DNA of 64,000 bases from Myotis daubentonii (lineage: Eukaryota > Chordata > Mammalia > Chiroptera > Vespertilionidae), in the NCBI RefSeq assembly GCF_963259705.1, contig NC_081840.1, positions 117,355,074 to 117,419,073 of the forward strand, given 5' to 3'. This document shows positions 33,764-45,480 of this stretch, piece after piece. The notes under the pieces are model-generated. The model was not told the DNA's origin. It saw nothing but the letters and a program-made list of their open reading frames with translations, and made no database searches. Within the stretch, counting starts at the first letter, position 1; each line of letters opens with the position of its first letter. The position numbers and the translations under genes were made by a program.

Positions 33764-35485
33764 GTATAATAGGAGTTTTACATACATTATACCATAGTCT
33801 AATCTTTGAATGAGGTAGATGAGAAATCTGAAATTTATGAAGTTTAAATAACTCCCATATAGTTACTGGTGGCTGACTTTGGAATCAAATGTGAAATGGA
33901 TGTAAAAATAAATATTTGTATATATTCCTATTTGTATTATTAATTATATTCATATATTTGTGTGTTTGCACTTAATGTGATTAAAACATGCAAGTTAGCT
34001 AACTCACATAATGCCATTGATGAAACTTATCTCAAATAGTGTATATTTGAAGTGCAAATTGGGTGATAAATTTCAGTAAAAAATTTAGGCTTTTATTATA
34101 TAAGATTTTCTTAGGAAAAAAGTTATGGTTTATAATTTGTTGTTGTTGTTTTTTAATTGAAATGCCCATACTGAGGGTTCTCTCTGGTATAATTTATTTT
34201 TGGACTGATAGGCTATTTTAAGTTTGTTCATAATTAGTGACCTGTAAAAAATGAAGACATGGCTCTTCTAGATATTCTGCAAAGCAGCTATATTCCTCCA
34301 TTTAAAATAGTAGGCTGTGCTTATAAAAAATCACCACTATCATGTGTACTACTGATTTCCCCCAGGCTGATTAACAATCACTGGCCTTGGTAAGATTGAT
34401 AGTTAAATGTCATATTTGGCCTGATTTTTGCCTGTGGTTCCCTCAGGGCATTGCTTGGGCATTTCTCGCACCGAGTTAATTGAAGAGACTATTTCTGCCG
34501 GTTTCTTTTCTTGAAAATCTTGTGCTCAAGAGGACAGTTGATTGCAAGCTCTGCTCTTAGCTGACAGTGAGTTCCTCAAAATGCAAAGCTTACACATGAG
34601 TGTGGTTTAGTGATTTGTTTTAAACTTTCCGCTACAGCATTCTCTACTAAAAAAGTCTTTTTTTCTATGCTTCTTGAATGCAGTTACTGTATTAGAAAGT
34701 ATAAGCCTGTACCATTCTGGCTATTATGTGATTGATGCAGAAACTGCTTCGATAGGAAACCATGTCAAGGGAGAACAGGAAAGGTATTATTTTCAGCCGT
34801 GGTGCCCTGCATTTCTAAGCAGCTGATGGTTCCCCTCCCCCACAGCCCCTCAAGTGTCAGAGGCAGTCTAGCCTTTTGCAATTTAACTCTTGATTTCGCC
34901 TGGCGGAAAAATCAGTGCCCTGAAATTCATTACACATTCACATTTCAAAATTGAGAATTCATTAATTTTTTAGTGTAACTGTGTTGTTATTGTTGTATTT
35001 TAAAGTCAGGCTTTTTATTCTAAGAACATGGAGAAACATCTGTTTTGTGAATTTTTCTCTAAACAGGGACTTCTTCATACCCAAGCCAGTTACTTGAAAT
35101 TAGTGGGATATGAATTTTTGCACACTGAAAATTGTGTCAAGTGAAGTGGTGGGTCATACTATATTTTGTAATTTTAGAATTTCAAATTGCAAGGCTTTGT
35201 AAAGGAATAGGGAAAAGATGAGTCAAATCAAAATTTAAAAGTGTTTAATCATAGATTTTATGTTTTTACTACCTCATACACTGGGAGTACTTACAGAATA
35301 TAGTAAACCTGGGTTTTGTTTTTCTCCACTTTCAACTTTTGTATTTTATGATACCTTAGATGCATACTCTTATTTTGGATGAAGTTGGATAATGTTTTAA
35401 TAATCAAGGAATAACTATAATTATATACTTAAGATTTTTGTGCATATGTATTTTATGGTTTATCATTTAACTGAATATTGTATAA
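33764..35485 (+). other. Intronic sequence, nothing recognised
   Basis: AT-rich intron; no long ORF. A short ttg-repeat (ttgttgttgttg) lies near 34138. Confidence 0.45.
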
Positions 35486-35788
35486 TCCTATATAATAAAA
35501 GCCTAATATGCAAATTGTCCCCTTAGCGGGGAGTTTGACTGGGAGTTCGACTGCTTGCTAAGATGTGCACTGACAACCAGGGGGCGGTGTGGAACATGGT
35601 GGGCATCGGCGACCAAGTGCTAAGGTGCTGGCAGCGGGCGGCAGTGGAGGTGCTGCAGCCCCAATGGGCCCCGACGAGAGCAGGACCACAGCGGGATGGT
35701 GGAGCAGGTGAGCGGGCAGCACCAGGCCACCTGGCAGACTACCCCGAAGGACCCCACCTGTGCATGAATTCATGCACCAGGCCTCTAG
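35486..35788 (+). mobile_element. Short non-autonomous Helitron
   Basis: Starts TCCTATATAATAAAAGCC, ends gaattcatgcaccaggcctCTAG minus three bases of lead; 303 bp. It has a CTCF-like core with one mismatch (CAACCAGGGGGC, 35574-35585). Confidence 0.92.
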
Positions 35789-36218
35789 TATTAACAATAA
35801 TAATTCAATGGAATGACTAAAAAAGCTGGAATAGAGATCTTAAGCAAAATAAAGGGTGTAATGTCTTATGAATCTGAAAATACCATTTAAATATCTTTAG
35901 TTGTGACAAAAAGTTAAAGTGCATATTTTTAAAGACTATTCAAAAATAGCTCTAAGTATATTTTCTGGTGGCTTAACTATTGACTGCTTCTCACTCATTG
36001 TATATAACTGTCATCTTCCAAATACTTATTATGACATTACGGAGTTTTCTTGTCATTAATGAAAGACTCAGCATTTTTACAGATGGGAAGTTGTTAATAA
36101 AGCAAATAAGTAAACATCAGAAAAGCAAGTTTTCAACATGCTCTGCTCTGGAGGACTGGATTTGCAGTTTCTTGGGGAGGAGCAGGTGAGTTAGCCTGGT
36201 CATAGCATTGGGTTAGAA
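35789..36218 (+). other. Intronic sequence, nothing recognised
   Basis: AT-rich single-copy-looking intron. Confidence 0.4.
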
Positions 36219-36527
36219 TAGCGGTTCTCAAGCTGTGGGTCGCGACCCCTTTGGGGGTCAAATGACCCTTTCACAGGGATCGCCTAAGACCATCGGAAAA
36301 CACATATATAATTACATATTGTTTTTGTGATTAATCACTATGATTTAATTATGTTCAATTTGTAACAATGAAAATACATCCTGCATACCAGATATTTACA
36401 TTACGATCCATAACTAGCAAATTTACAGTTATGAAGTAGCAACAAAAATAATTTTATGGTTGGGGGTCACCACAACATGAGGAACTGTATTAAAGGGTCG
36501 CGGCACTAGGAAGGTTGAGAAGCACTG
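36219..36527. mobile_element. SPIN-type hAT MITE
   Basis: A 309-bp element starting (t)agcggttctcaagctgtgg and ending ggttgagaagcactg, with ends that are inverted repeats. The interior (gggtcgcgacccctttggg, atcatgggtt-type AT core with ttaatcactatgatttaatt, ggttgggggtcaccacaaca, gggtcgcgg) agrees with the SPIN_NA family as I know it. SPIN is known to have spread horizontally among tetrapods. The flanking 8 bp (ggttagaa / ccctacat) no longer match. Confidence 0.88.
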
Positions 36528-37347
36528 CCCTACATGCTCTTCCAACTCTTGCTAGTATTATTGGCTAAGTCCACTTCCTTCAGAGAGTACTGTCTTTTTT
36601 TTTCTTGGTAATTTTAACACCTCCATGTCTGGATCATTAACTTACCCTGATTATTGGATTGGCTATCAGTACGGGGCTTAGGGGTAGATTTTAAGGTAGA
36701 AAAGTGATATCTTGCCACACAGAGGTCTCTGTGTCAATGAACTCTCAGTTACCTAACTTTATGTCCCGTTCCCTGTTGACCCAGCATCCTTAGACTCAGT
36801 TCCAAAGCTACTGTACTGACCCTGCTGGCAATGCTAGTTACGGCCTATGGGCCATTGTGCCTTTCCTCTCTTGTCAGGCTCAGCAGCTCCCCAGCCAGTT
36901 ATTACTTATACCTAGTTATTGGTCTCTTAGGCAAGAGAGGATATGGTGGCAAATCCTGGGTGAGCCTCTTGTCCTCTTGCAAAGAATTATCATCTGAATT
37001 ATCCTCAAGCAAGGAGGAATCAGGAAGCACCAATCTCTAATGGATCATGTGTCACTTGTGTAGGTCTATAGAGTCCAGGGGAACCTGATGATCAACATTG
37101 TTGAGTGACCCGATGTTCATTTCCCAAGTCTCCAGAGCTCCACATTTTCCCAATTGGGACCCTTACTTTTATGTAGGAAACTTTTTGGATGAATTCAATT
37201 GTCCCCAGAACTCCTAACCTTGTAATTAAGCTCTGGACCTGACCCTCAGGATTTTTTTACCTTCTGTTTTCTAGGAGATGAAATTGTTTTAAGATACTGA
37301 CAAGAAGGTTTTCTGGATTTGACACTTCACCTTAAATTTGGTAATTG
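36528..37347 (+). other. Intronic sequence, nothing recognised
   Basis: No named repeat; short ORF (36831-37040) lacks any recognisable domain. Confidence 0.4.
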
Positions 37348-37418
37348 TATTAGTTTTTATTGCTATTGTAATGAATTACCACAATCAGTGGTTTAAAGCA
37401 ATAAAAATTATCTTATAG

Positions 37419-38373
37419 AAGTGGGATCACCAGGCCAAATGGCAGTTCCATTTTTAATTTTGTAAGGAAACTTCATACTGTTTTCCACAGTGGCTGCACC
37501 AGTCCACCTCCCCACTAGCAGTGTACTAGGGTTCCCTTTTCTCCACATTCTAACCAACACTTGTTTGTTGATTTGTTGATGATAGCCATACTCATAGGTG
37601 TATGTGATAGATACCTCATTGTCATTTTTGATTTGCTTCTCTCTAATGATTAGTGAGTTTGAGCACTTTTTCTTTTGTCTCTTGGCCTTCCGTATGTCCG
37701 CTTTGGAGAAGTGTCTATTTAGTTCCTTTGCCCTTACAAATATATTTTTATTGATTTCAGAGAAGAGGGGAGAGGGGGAGAGATAGAAACATCAATGATG
37801 AGAGAGAATCATTAGTGAGCTGCCTCCTGCATACCCCACACCGGGGATCCAGCCCTCAATCTGGGCATGTGCCCTGTCTGGGAATCAAACCATGTCCTCC
37901 TGGTTCATAGGTTGATGCTCAACCACTAAGCCATGCCTGCTGGGCCTTTGCCCATTTTTTAATTTGATTGTTTGTCTTCCTTTTATTAAGTTGTATGGGT
38001 TCTCCTACCATTTGAAACAGCCTGGAGGGTCCTGGAGAGTATTATGCTAAGTGAAATAAGCCAGTCAGAGAAAAACAAGTATCACATGATCTCACTCATA
38101 TGTGGAATCTAATGAACAAAATAAATTTATGAAAAAAATAGACCCAGAGACATAGAAGCATGGAACAGACCGGGGAATTTCAGAAGGCAGGTAGGGGTTG
38201 TGGAGTGGGTGGGGAGAGATTAACCAAATAATTTAAATGCATATATGTGTAGCCCATGTACAGAGACAATAGTGGGGTGAAGGCCTGAGAGAGGCAGGTG
38301 TGGGATAGATGGGGGTCAATGGCAAGAAAAGGGGACATCTGTAATACTTTCAATAAAGAAGATACATTAAAAC
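37419..38373. mobile_element. 5'-inverted (twin-primed) L1 with Ves inside
   Basis: 37419 to about 38002 is L1 ORF2 end in minus orientation (gaagtgggatcaccaggcca, ttttccacagtggctgcacc), with a Ves at 37739-37946. From about 38003 the same L1 continues in plus orientation (cctaccatttgaaacagcct, ggagagtattatgctaagtg) to the 3' end with aataaagaag. The switch of strand within one insertion is the signature of twin priming. Confidence 0.85.
37739..37946 (-). mobile_element. Ves SINE nested in L1
   Basis: Minus orientation: atatatttttattgatttca, gagagaatcattagtgagc, cataccccacaccgggg, head agccatgcctgctgggc. Confidence 0.87.
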
Positions 38374-38821
38374 AATTCTTTTATAGCACTGTAGTTCAGA
38401 AGCTTGACATGGGTCTCACTAGGCTACAATCAGGGGTCAGCAGGGCTGTGTTAATTTCTGCAGGCTCTCAGGGAGAATCCATTTCCTTGTTCTTAGTTAC
38501 TAGAGGCTCCCCACATATATTGACTCATGGCCCATTTTTTTCATCTCCAAAGCTAGTAAGGTTGCATTCCTCTGTGCCTTCTGCACTCACATCTCCCTCT
38601 GACTCTCCTCCACTGCTGCCCTCTTCCACTGTCAAGGACCTTATGAATACAGCAGACCCATCCTGATAATCCAGGATATTCTCTTCTTTAAGGTCAGCTA
38701 ATTAGCAACCTTGGAACATCTGCAAACTTAGTTCCTCTTTGCCATGCAACCTATTATATTCACAGTTTCTGGGGACTAGGATGTGGGCATCTGTGGGGGA
38801 GGTTAATATTCTGCCAACTAC

Positions 38822-40695
38822 AGTAATAAATTGAGGTTAAGCTTCCACTTTCTTTCTCAAGTGCATGGGTAGTCCCCAGTAATAATCATCTAATTCTATA
38901 CTACTTGTAATCATTATTTAACCCAAGTTCTCAAGCATTTGAGGCATTGCATACAGCTTCCTCTGGTATATCATTTCAGTTCATCTGGGGAAGACAGATA
39001 AAATTATGTGAAGCTCAAGCAATATCAGGCACTCATCTCAGCAAATCTAAGCAAAGAACTGTTGCCTCCAGAGTATTTCTTTGATAAAGTCTATTCTCCT
39101 TGAAAATATGTTGCTCCTGTCTTGTTTGTATTTCTTGTATTACTCATGTTCTATAGAAAATGATTTTTTTTTTCCTGAAGGAACTTAACTGTGGCAATTT
39201 CAGTCTCCTAAAGGTGAAAGGTTTTTTGTTTGTTTGTCTGTTTTTGTCCATCTAAGATTCTTGCTAGATATTGAAGATCTGCCAGGATATGGCTCGTACC
39301 CACCAGTGGCTCCATGAATTGGTTATTGAAAGAAAATGGGGAGAAGATGATTTGTGAGGCAGTACCTCCTGCAGGCTAAATCTGGCTCAGACTTCCAATT
39401 ACTCCATGTGGTATGATAATATTTTTTTGCCACACATGCCATATCTTTGGGGATTTGGAGATCCTGATTTCTGAGTCTGAGTTATAGTCCTTATTCATTT
39501 TTCCTTTTTTGAAAAAAAAAAATTAAAGATGTTATCTTTCTACTATCAGTGATCAATTACTGGAGAATTGCAGTTTACATTCAATATTATTTTGTAATAG
39601 TTTCAGGTGTATATAAGGTACTATTTTCTAACTCATCCTCCGTTAGCCTAGTTTGCTGATGTTTTATAGGACTTGTTTTCCCCCAAGAAATAATTACATA
39701 ATCTAAAAACAATTTTAATGTAATTTTATAAGTTTATTACACATGAATACAATTATAATTATTTCTAAATATTTCAAATATTAAATAAATATTTGCAGAT
39801 AAAGCAAAATTACTTTGTGAGTTTTCCACCATTGGAATGCATCTTGTTTATATAAAATTTAAAAACATTTATGTGTCATCTGATACTTTTATTAGTTTAT
39901 ATATACATTATTAAAGTTCAGGTTTTCTGTGAATAATTTATTATGTTTATATAGAACTTTTGTTCTCAGAAATAATATATGAGAAAAATATTGGCCATAT
40001 TTAAGTTTTCAGTTTATGATCTTCCTTATTCCAGAAGAAATTGAGATGTTCCAATAGTACCTTATTGTAAAGGGAAAAAAATAAAGAAATCTATTTCATA
40101 GATAACACTTCTCTGTATCTTTTGCTAGTTCTCCATTTTCTCCTTAATCACCAGATAGTTGAGATTCTTAGGTTCTATCCTTGTCCCTCTTTTTTTTTTT
40201 TTGCTTACTCTGAACCCTCTGGCCTTAGGGAGTTTGAGTTTCATCTCTATCTGATGACTTTCAAACTTGTGCTTTTTACCAGATCTTTGTTCTGAGCTCC
40301 AAAATAATATATATATGTAATCTGTCTCTTTCACGTTTCCACTTAGATTGCTCAAATATATCAAAATTAATATGTCAAAAGCTGGACTTGATCATTGCCT
40401 AAATCTTTCTCTTTGCCTTCCCCTTCTCATTAAGGGTCACAGCTGTTCCTGTCATCCACCTGGAAGCCATATGTGACCCGGCTTTCTCTTTTATGCCCGT
40501 ATAGCCTGTGTATCGTGTTTATTGTGGACCAGTCCTGAAAAGCATGTCTCCGATGTACTACTGCCACCACCTGGTCCATGCCATTTTTATATTTTGTCTC
40601 TAAAGTTGCAGTAGTTGCTTAACTAGTTTCCCCATTTCCTCTCTGACAAAGTCCTTCACCTGCTTCATATCCCTCCATACACACGTCCATACATC
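38822..40695 (+). other. Intronic sequence, nothing recognised
   Basis: AT-rich intron; no exon or named repeat. Confidence 0.4.
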
Positions 40696-40713
40696 AAGCC
40701 TGCATAACTTTTT

Positions 40714-41744
40714 AAATATACTTTTTATTGTTGATAGTGTTACAGATATCTCCCCTTTACTCCAATCCTCCCAACCCCTACACCCCTCCTCCTTTTCTTC
40801 ATTATGCTATTGCCCATGTCCATGGGCTGTGCCTATCCTCTATAATAAAAGCCTAATATGCTAAGTGTCTGGTTGTCCAGTTGGCCATTCAACCAATCAA
40901 AGAGTAATATGCGAATGATATGCTAAGGCCATTCAACTGCTCACTATGACATGTACTGACCACCAGGAGACAGACAGTCGACCAGTCGACCAGTCACTAT
41001 AATGTGCACTGACCACCAGGGGGCAGATGCTTCTACTGGGAGGTTGGCTTGCTGCTGGAATCCAGCTGATTGAGAGTGAGCGAGATGGGCCGGACACACT
41101 CTGGAACACTCCCACAGCCCCTCCCCACTGGCCAGCCTCCCATATCCCTTCCCGACCCTGATCGTGCACCAGTGGGGTCCCTTGGCCTGGCCTGTGCCCT
41201 CTCTCAATCTGAGACCCCTCAGGGGATGTCAGAGAGCTGGTTTCAGCCCGAAGGTGGAATGATTGGTCACTATGACGCGCACTGACCACCAGGGGGCAGA
41301 CGCTCAACATAAAATCTGCCCCCTGGTAGTCAGTGTGCTCCCACAGGGAGAGCGCTGCTCACCAGAAGCTGGGCACATGCTGGCAAGCGCAGCAGTGGTT
41401 GTGGGAGCCTCTCCTGCCTCCACAGTAGTTCTAAGGATGTCCAGCTGACGGGCCTAAGCCATCAGTCAGACATCCCCCGAGGGCTCCTAGAATGTGAGAG
41501 GGCGCAGGTCGGGCTGAGGCCCCCTGCCCCCCTGAGTGCACAAATTTCATGCACCGGGCCTCTAGTAAGTATATAAGTTCTTTGGTTTACCCCTTCTCAT
41601 CCCCCCAACCCCACATTGAGGTATGTCAGTCTGTTCCAGGTATCCATGTTTCGGGTCTTATTTTATTGGTCAATTTATTCTGCTCATTAAATTCCACAAA
41701 TAAATGAGATCATGTGATATTTGTCTTTCTCAGATTAAGTCTGC
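40714..41744 (-). mobile_element. L1 3' end split by a Helitron
   Basis: Minus L1 3' UTR (ctttttattgttgatagtg ... catgggctgtgccta, then 41566 onward: gtatataagttctttggttt ... agatcatgtgatatttgtc). It is flanked by aagcctgcataactttt (40696) and aagtctgcataatttt (41737), a diverged target duplication. The Helitron lies at 40836-41565. Confidence 0.85.
40836..41565 (+). mobile_element. Non-autonomous Helitron with CTCF-like motifs
   Basis: Starts TCCTCTATAATAAAAGCC, ends catgcaccgggcctCTAG; 730 bp, A/T flanks. It has exact CCACCAGGGGGC at 41013-41024 and 41286-41297, a one-mismatch inverted copy at 41318-41329 and a weaker one at 40960-40971. Confidence 0.92.
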
Positions 41745-41752
41745 ATAATTTT

Positions 41753-41970
41753 ATTTATTTTTAATATATTTTTATTGATTTCAGAGAGGAAAGGAGAGGG
41801 AGAGAGAGATAGAAACATCACTGATGAAAGAGAATCATTGATTGGTTGCCTCCTACATGCCCCCCACTGAGGATAAATCCTGCAACCCGGGCCTGTGCCC
41901 TGACCTGGGATTGATCCTGATCTCTTAGTTCATCGGTCCATGCTCCACCACTGAGTCACGCCTGCCAGGC
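41753..41970 (-). mobile_element. Ves SINE
   Basis: Minus orientation: tatatttttattgatttcag, gagagaatcattgattggtt, head agtcacgcctgccaggc. It is followed by a further copy of the target sequence (aagcctgcatggtttt, 41971), so it re-used the site of the preceding L1. Confidence 0.9.
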
Positions 41971-42022
41971 AAGCCTGCATGGTTTTTAAAAACATAAATT
42001 GGATTATATTACTTATCCTAAT

Positions 42023-42155
42023 TAAAAAATATATTTTTATTGATTTCAGAGTAGAAGGGAGAGGGAGAAAGAGATAGGAACATCAATGATGAAAGAGAAT
42101 CATTGATCGGCTGCCTCCTGCATGCTCCACACTGGGGATCAAGCCTCAAAATCAA
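42023..42155 (-). mobile_element. Ves SINE, 5' truncated
   Basis: Minus orientation: aaaaatatatttttattgat through ctccacactggggatcaagc; the tRNA head is absent. Confidence 0.85.
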
Positions 42156-42540
42156 TGGGCTAAAATCAATTTAAGTATCTATAGGCTGAATTCTTTCTGG
42201 AGCCTGTAGGGGAGAATCTGTTGCCTTGCTTTTCCAGCTTCTAGAGGCCACCTATATTCTTTGGCTCATGGCCCCTTTCACCACCTTTGAAATCAGGATA
42301 GTACATCTTCAAGTCATCTTCTACTCTGACAGTCTCCTGCTTCAATCTTATCAGAGCCCTTATGATTTCATGGGATCCCTCCAATGGAAAATAACCTAGG
42401 ATATTCTTTATATCTCAAGATATTTCAACTAATTATATGGTCAAAAGTTCCTTTTGTTATGTATAGTAAGATTCACAAGTTTTAGGGATTAGAATGTGGA
42501 CATCTTTGGGGAGAGACATTATGCGCCCACTGCAGCCAGA
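42156..42540 (+). mobile_element. MaLR (MLT1-like) LTR fragment
   Basis: Shares order with the LTR at 37348-38821: ctggagcctgtaggggagaa, cttttccagcttctagaggc, ggctcatggcccctttc, agggattagaatgtggacat. The 5' end is missing. Confidence 0.6.
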
Positions 42541-43565
42541 TTCTATAGTCTAGAGACTAAAATGATTGTTTTCATATTCAAACACCACTATAATTTTTAT
42601 TGAATGTGTATAGATGCTCTAATAAAGTAATTTAAAATTGGCTATGAGAAAACTGGCCTGCTTTATGCTATGATCCACTGAATAACCTTTTAATGGCTCA
42701 TTTTCTCCTTTTCACTACAGAAATTACGCCCAACAAGGACAGTGCCTGGTAATGAACTTTTAGCAATTACTCTATTTTAAAAAAAAGACTCTTTAATCAG
42801 TTTCCCTCACAACTTCTATTTTTCCATTTAAATAATGAAAAGTAAAGAATCTAAACCATTTCATTTTCATTTTAGCACTGCTTTTCCTCAAGTTTATCTT
42901 TGTGGGTAAAACAGAAAGTAAAAACATTTTTGTTATCCTAATAAAAAAGATTATTCTTTTATAAAGAAACTGCCAGTCAAATTGTGAATTCCTGATTTTT
43001 TATGTACACGGCAGAGCTTTTAAAGAGAGATTAAGAGCTTCCATCAGGTATGCTAACAGTTGGTACCTGTTTGCTTTCCCATATTTTGAATGGCTGCTGA
43101 TAAAGAGATGCAAGGTTTTATTTCAATAACTATGATTCTAATCCCTTGCATAATAAACTACTTCTAAGAGGTGAGTATTGTGAAATTATTGGGAAGAAAT
43201 TGCTATTTCATATTTACATCATCAGTCTCCCTACAGCATAGCTAAATCAGTGGTTTGCATATGCATATCTAAAAGTGGTGAATGTTAGTGATTTACGCGT
43301 CATTTTTATAATGATTGACAAGAAGTACCGAGATGCTAAAATAGTCTGCTCATTAAATATCTTTTCAACTTTTGATAGACATATGATTAAAATGGTATAA
43401 TGTAGTACTTTAAAATATTTTCCTTTTTTTTCTTCATGAACAAAATTTAAAATAAAGGAACATGCAGAGAATTCACTATATATTTGGTTATTTCTTTAAG
43501 AATAGAGTATGATTTCTCATTAGCAAAGGGAAGGAATATAGTCATTGTGCTTCATCTGAATATAG
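42541..43565 (+). other. Intronic sequence, nothing recognised
   Basis: AT-rich intron; no repeat named. Confidence 0.4.
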
Positions 43566-43569
43566 TGAA

Positions 43570-43735
43570 AGTTCACATAGTGCTTACTATTTGCCAGGAA
43601 AATTCCAAGGAACGTATTGTTACCCTTGTTTTATATATGAGGAAATGAGGGAAAGACAGGTTAAGTCCAAGTTCCATAACTAGTAAATAATAGCTGGGCT
43701 TTGAAACCAGACAGTCTGTCTCAACAGTATGAACT
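43570..43735 (-). repeat. MIR SINE
   Basis: Reversed MIR: agtgcttactatttgccagg, ttatatatgaggaaatgagg, aatagctgggctttgaaacc, agacagtctgtctc. Confidence 0.78.
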
Positions 43736-44142
43736 CATAACAAAATAAACCATTATTGTATTTTTAAATATATTATTAAGAAGTAATCTGATGAATATGC
43801 AAATAATTTACCCCAAATAGAAGTCTTCTGGAGGTTAAATTTACAAAGCTATTTTAGTTAACAAAATTGGGAGTATGTAATACAATGTCTATGATAATGT
43901 AGATATTTAGGAATTGTGTATGATGTGGGCTTAGGAACACCATTTTTTGGAAAGAAGGCTATGCAGCTGTGTCTGCCTGGCAATGTGTGGGAGGTTGAGC
44001 ATATGCTGAATTTTACTCAGATATATGTGGTGGTGAAAAAACGAGAGCTAAAGCTCTCTCCAAGCCTTCCTTTGGAATGGCTGCTAGATGAAGGTTCTCA
44101 ACTATTTCTCACCTGTTGGAAAGTTGTGCTTTTGTGCTCATA
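43736..44142 (+). other. Intronic sequence, nothing recognised
   Basis: Short single-copy-looking stretch. Confidence 0.35.
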
Positions 44143-45255
44143 TCCTATATAATAAAGAGGTAATATGCAAATTAACCCTCACGCCCTCAAAAGATGGCTG
44201 CCTACAACCAGGCTGGCAGGGGGTTTAGTGAGGGACAACCAAATGACTGAACAAGCAGGCTGTGTGGGGTGACCAGGCAGGCAGGGGGTGGGCCGTGAGG
44301 GGTGACCAGGCTAGAAAGAGGGGCAGTTGGGGGTGACCAGGCCAGCAGGCGGAGAAAGTTAGAGGTGACCAGGCTGGCAGAGGGGGGCAGTTGGGGGTGA
44401 CCAGGCTGGCAGGGGGGCAGTTAGGGGCAACCAGGGCGGCAGGGGGGACAGTTGGGGGCAATTAGGCTGGCAGGGGGAGCAGTAAAGGGTGACCAAGCTG
44501 GTGCGGGGGGAGGGGGGGGGAGTTAGGAGCTACCAGTCAGGCAGGCAGGTGAGCAATTAGGAGCCAACGGTCCAGGATTGTGAGAGGGATGTCCGTCTGC
44601 TGGTTTAGGCCCGATCCCCAGGATCAGTTTAGACCTGGCAGTCAGACATCTCCTAATGGTTCCCGGCCTGGAGAGGGTGCAGGCTGGGCTAAGGGGACCC
44701 CCCATGCACGAATTTCATGCACCAGGCCTCTATTCTATATATGTAAAAGCCTAAGCGACCATAACGACGGAATGACCAGTTGCTATGATGCGCACTGACC
44801 ACCAGGGGGCAGATGATCAATGCAGGAGCGATGGTCAGTGAGCTCCCACAGCCAACTTCCCCTGTCTGGCCAACCTCTTGTGATCCCTCCCTCCAGCCGG
44901 CAGGCCCTGATTGCCTGACTGGGGCTGAACCCCAGGTTGGGATGGGAAACTGGGAGTGGGTGGTGGCGGACACAGCCTCTTTCCCAGGGGGACCCAGGGC
45001 TGGCTCCCTCCTTGGGGCCACTGGCCAACCTCCTGTGTCCTGTCCCTCCCCCTAGCCAGCAGGCCCCAATCAGCCTGCTGCCCACTGATGCGGTGTTGGC
45101 GCCGCGAGGGAAGGAGGAGGTGGGGAGGCAGGGAAACCGGCGTCTGTTCCTTCCGTGCCCAGCCCAGTCCTGATCGGCCTGGCTCCAATTGGCTCTGATT
45201 GCCGGTAAGCCTAGGGACCCCACCCATGCATGAATTTTGTGCACCGGGCCTCTAG
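44143..45255 (+). mobile_element. Composite non-autonomous Helitron, forward
   Basis: Unit 1 starts TCCTATATAATAAAGAGG at 44143 and ends in a 3'-type terminus (catgcaccaggcctcta) at 44732. Unit 2 starts almost at once with tctatatatgtaaaagccta (about 44734) and ends gtgcaccgggcctCTAG at 45252-45255. Unit 1 carries a ~32-bp tandem repeat; unit 2 carries an exact CCACCAGGGGGC at 44799-44810. The G of CTAG is missing at the inner junction, as in the other composites. Confidence 0.88.
44260..44530. repeat. ~32-bp minisatellite in a Helitron
   Basis: About eight imperfect units with the landmarks gtgaccaggctggcagg and ggcagttgggg. Confidence 0.85.
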
Positions 45256-45294
45256 TTCTTATATAAAAATGCATACATGTTTATTTAACACACG

Positions 45295-45480
45295 TAGTTA
45301 TACTGTACTTACTGATTTATTTAATTCTCAGAGTATTCTAATAATATAAGTGCCACAATATCCCCACTTCACTGGTGAGGCAACTGAGTAGGAGAAATGA
45401 ACAAACTGCCTAAGGTCCCTGAGATATTTCAGTGGCAGACCCAAGGTTCTGTCTCCAGAGTCCATTCTCTGTTCATAAAA
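45295..45480 (-). repeat. MIR SINE
   Basis: Reversed MIR: ttatttaattctcagagtat, ccccacttcactggtgaggc, aactgcctaaggtccctgag, ggttctgtctccagagtcc. Confidence 0.75.

Larger units (their letters stand above)
37348..38821 (+). mobile_element. MaLR (MLT1-like) LTR, split by L1 and Ves
   Basis: Starts gtattagtttttattgctat followed by gaattaccaca, resumes at about 38374 (tttatagcactgtagttcag, gtcagcagggctgtgtta, gattatcagg-type end at tgataatccaggatattc) and ends at ctgccaactaca. This order fits an old ERVL-MaLR LTR. The centre is occupied by the inverted L1 at 37419-38373. Confidence 0.6.

Noticed and set aside
44783..45274. 163-codon minus-strand ORF
   Set aside because: Lies across the second unit of a Helitron, with overlapping ORFs on the other strand; no domain.
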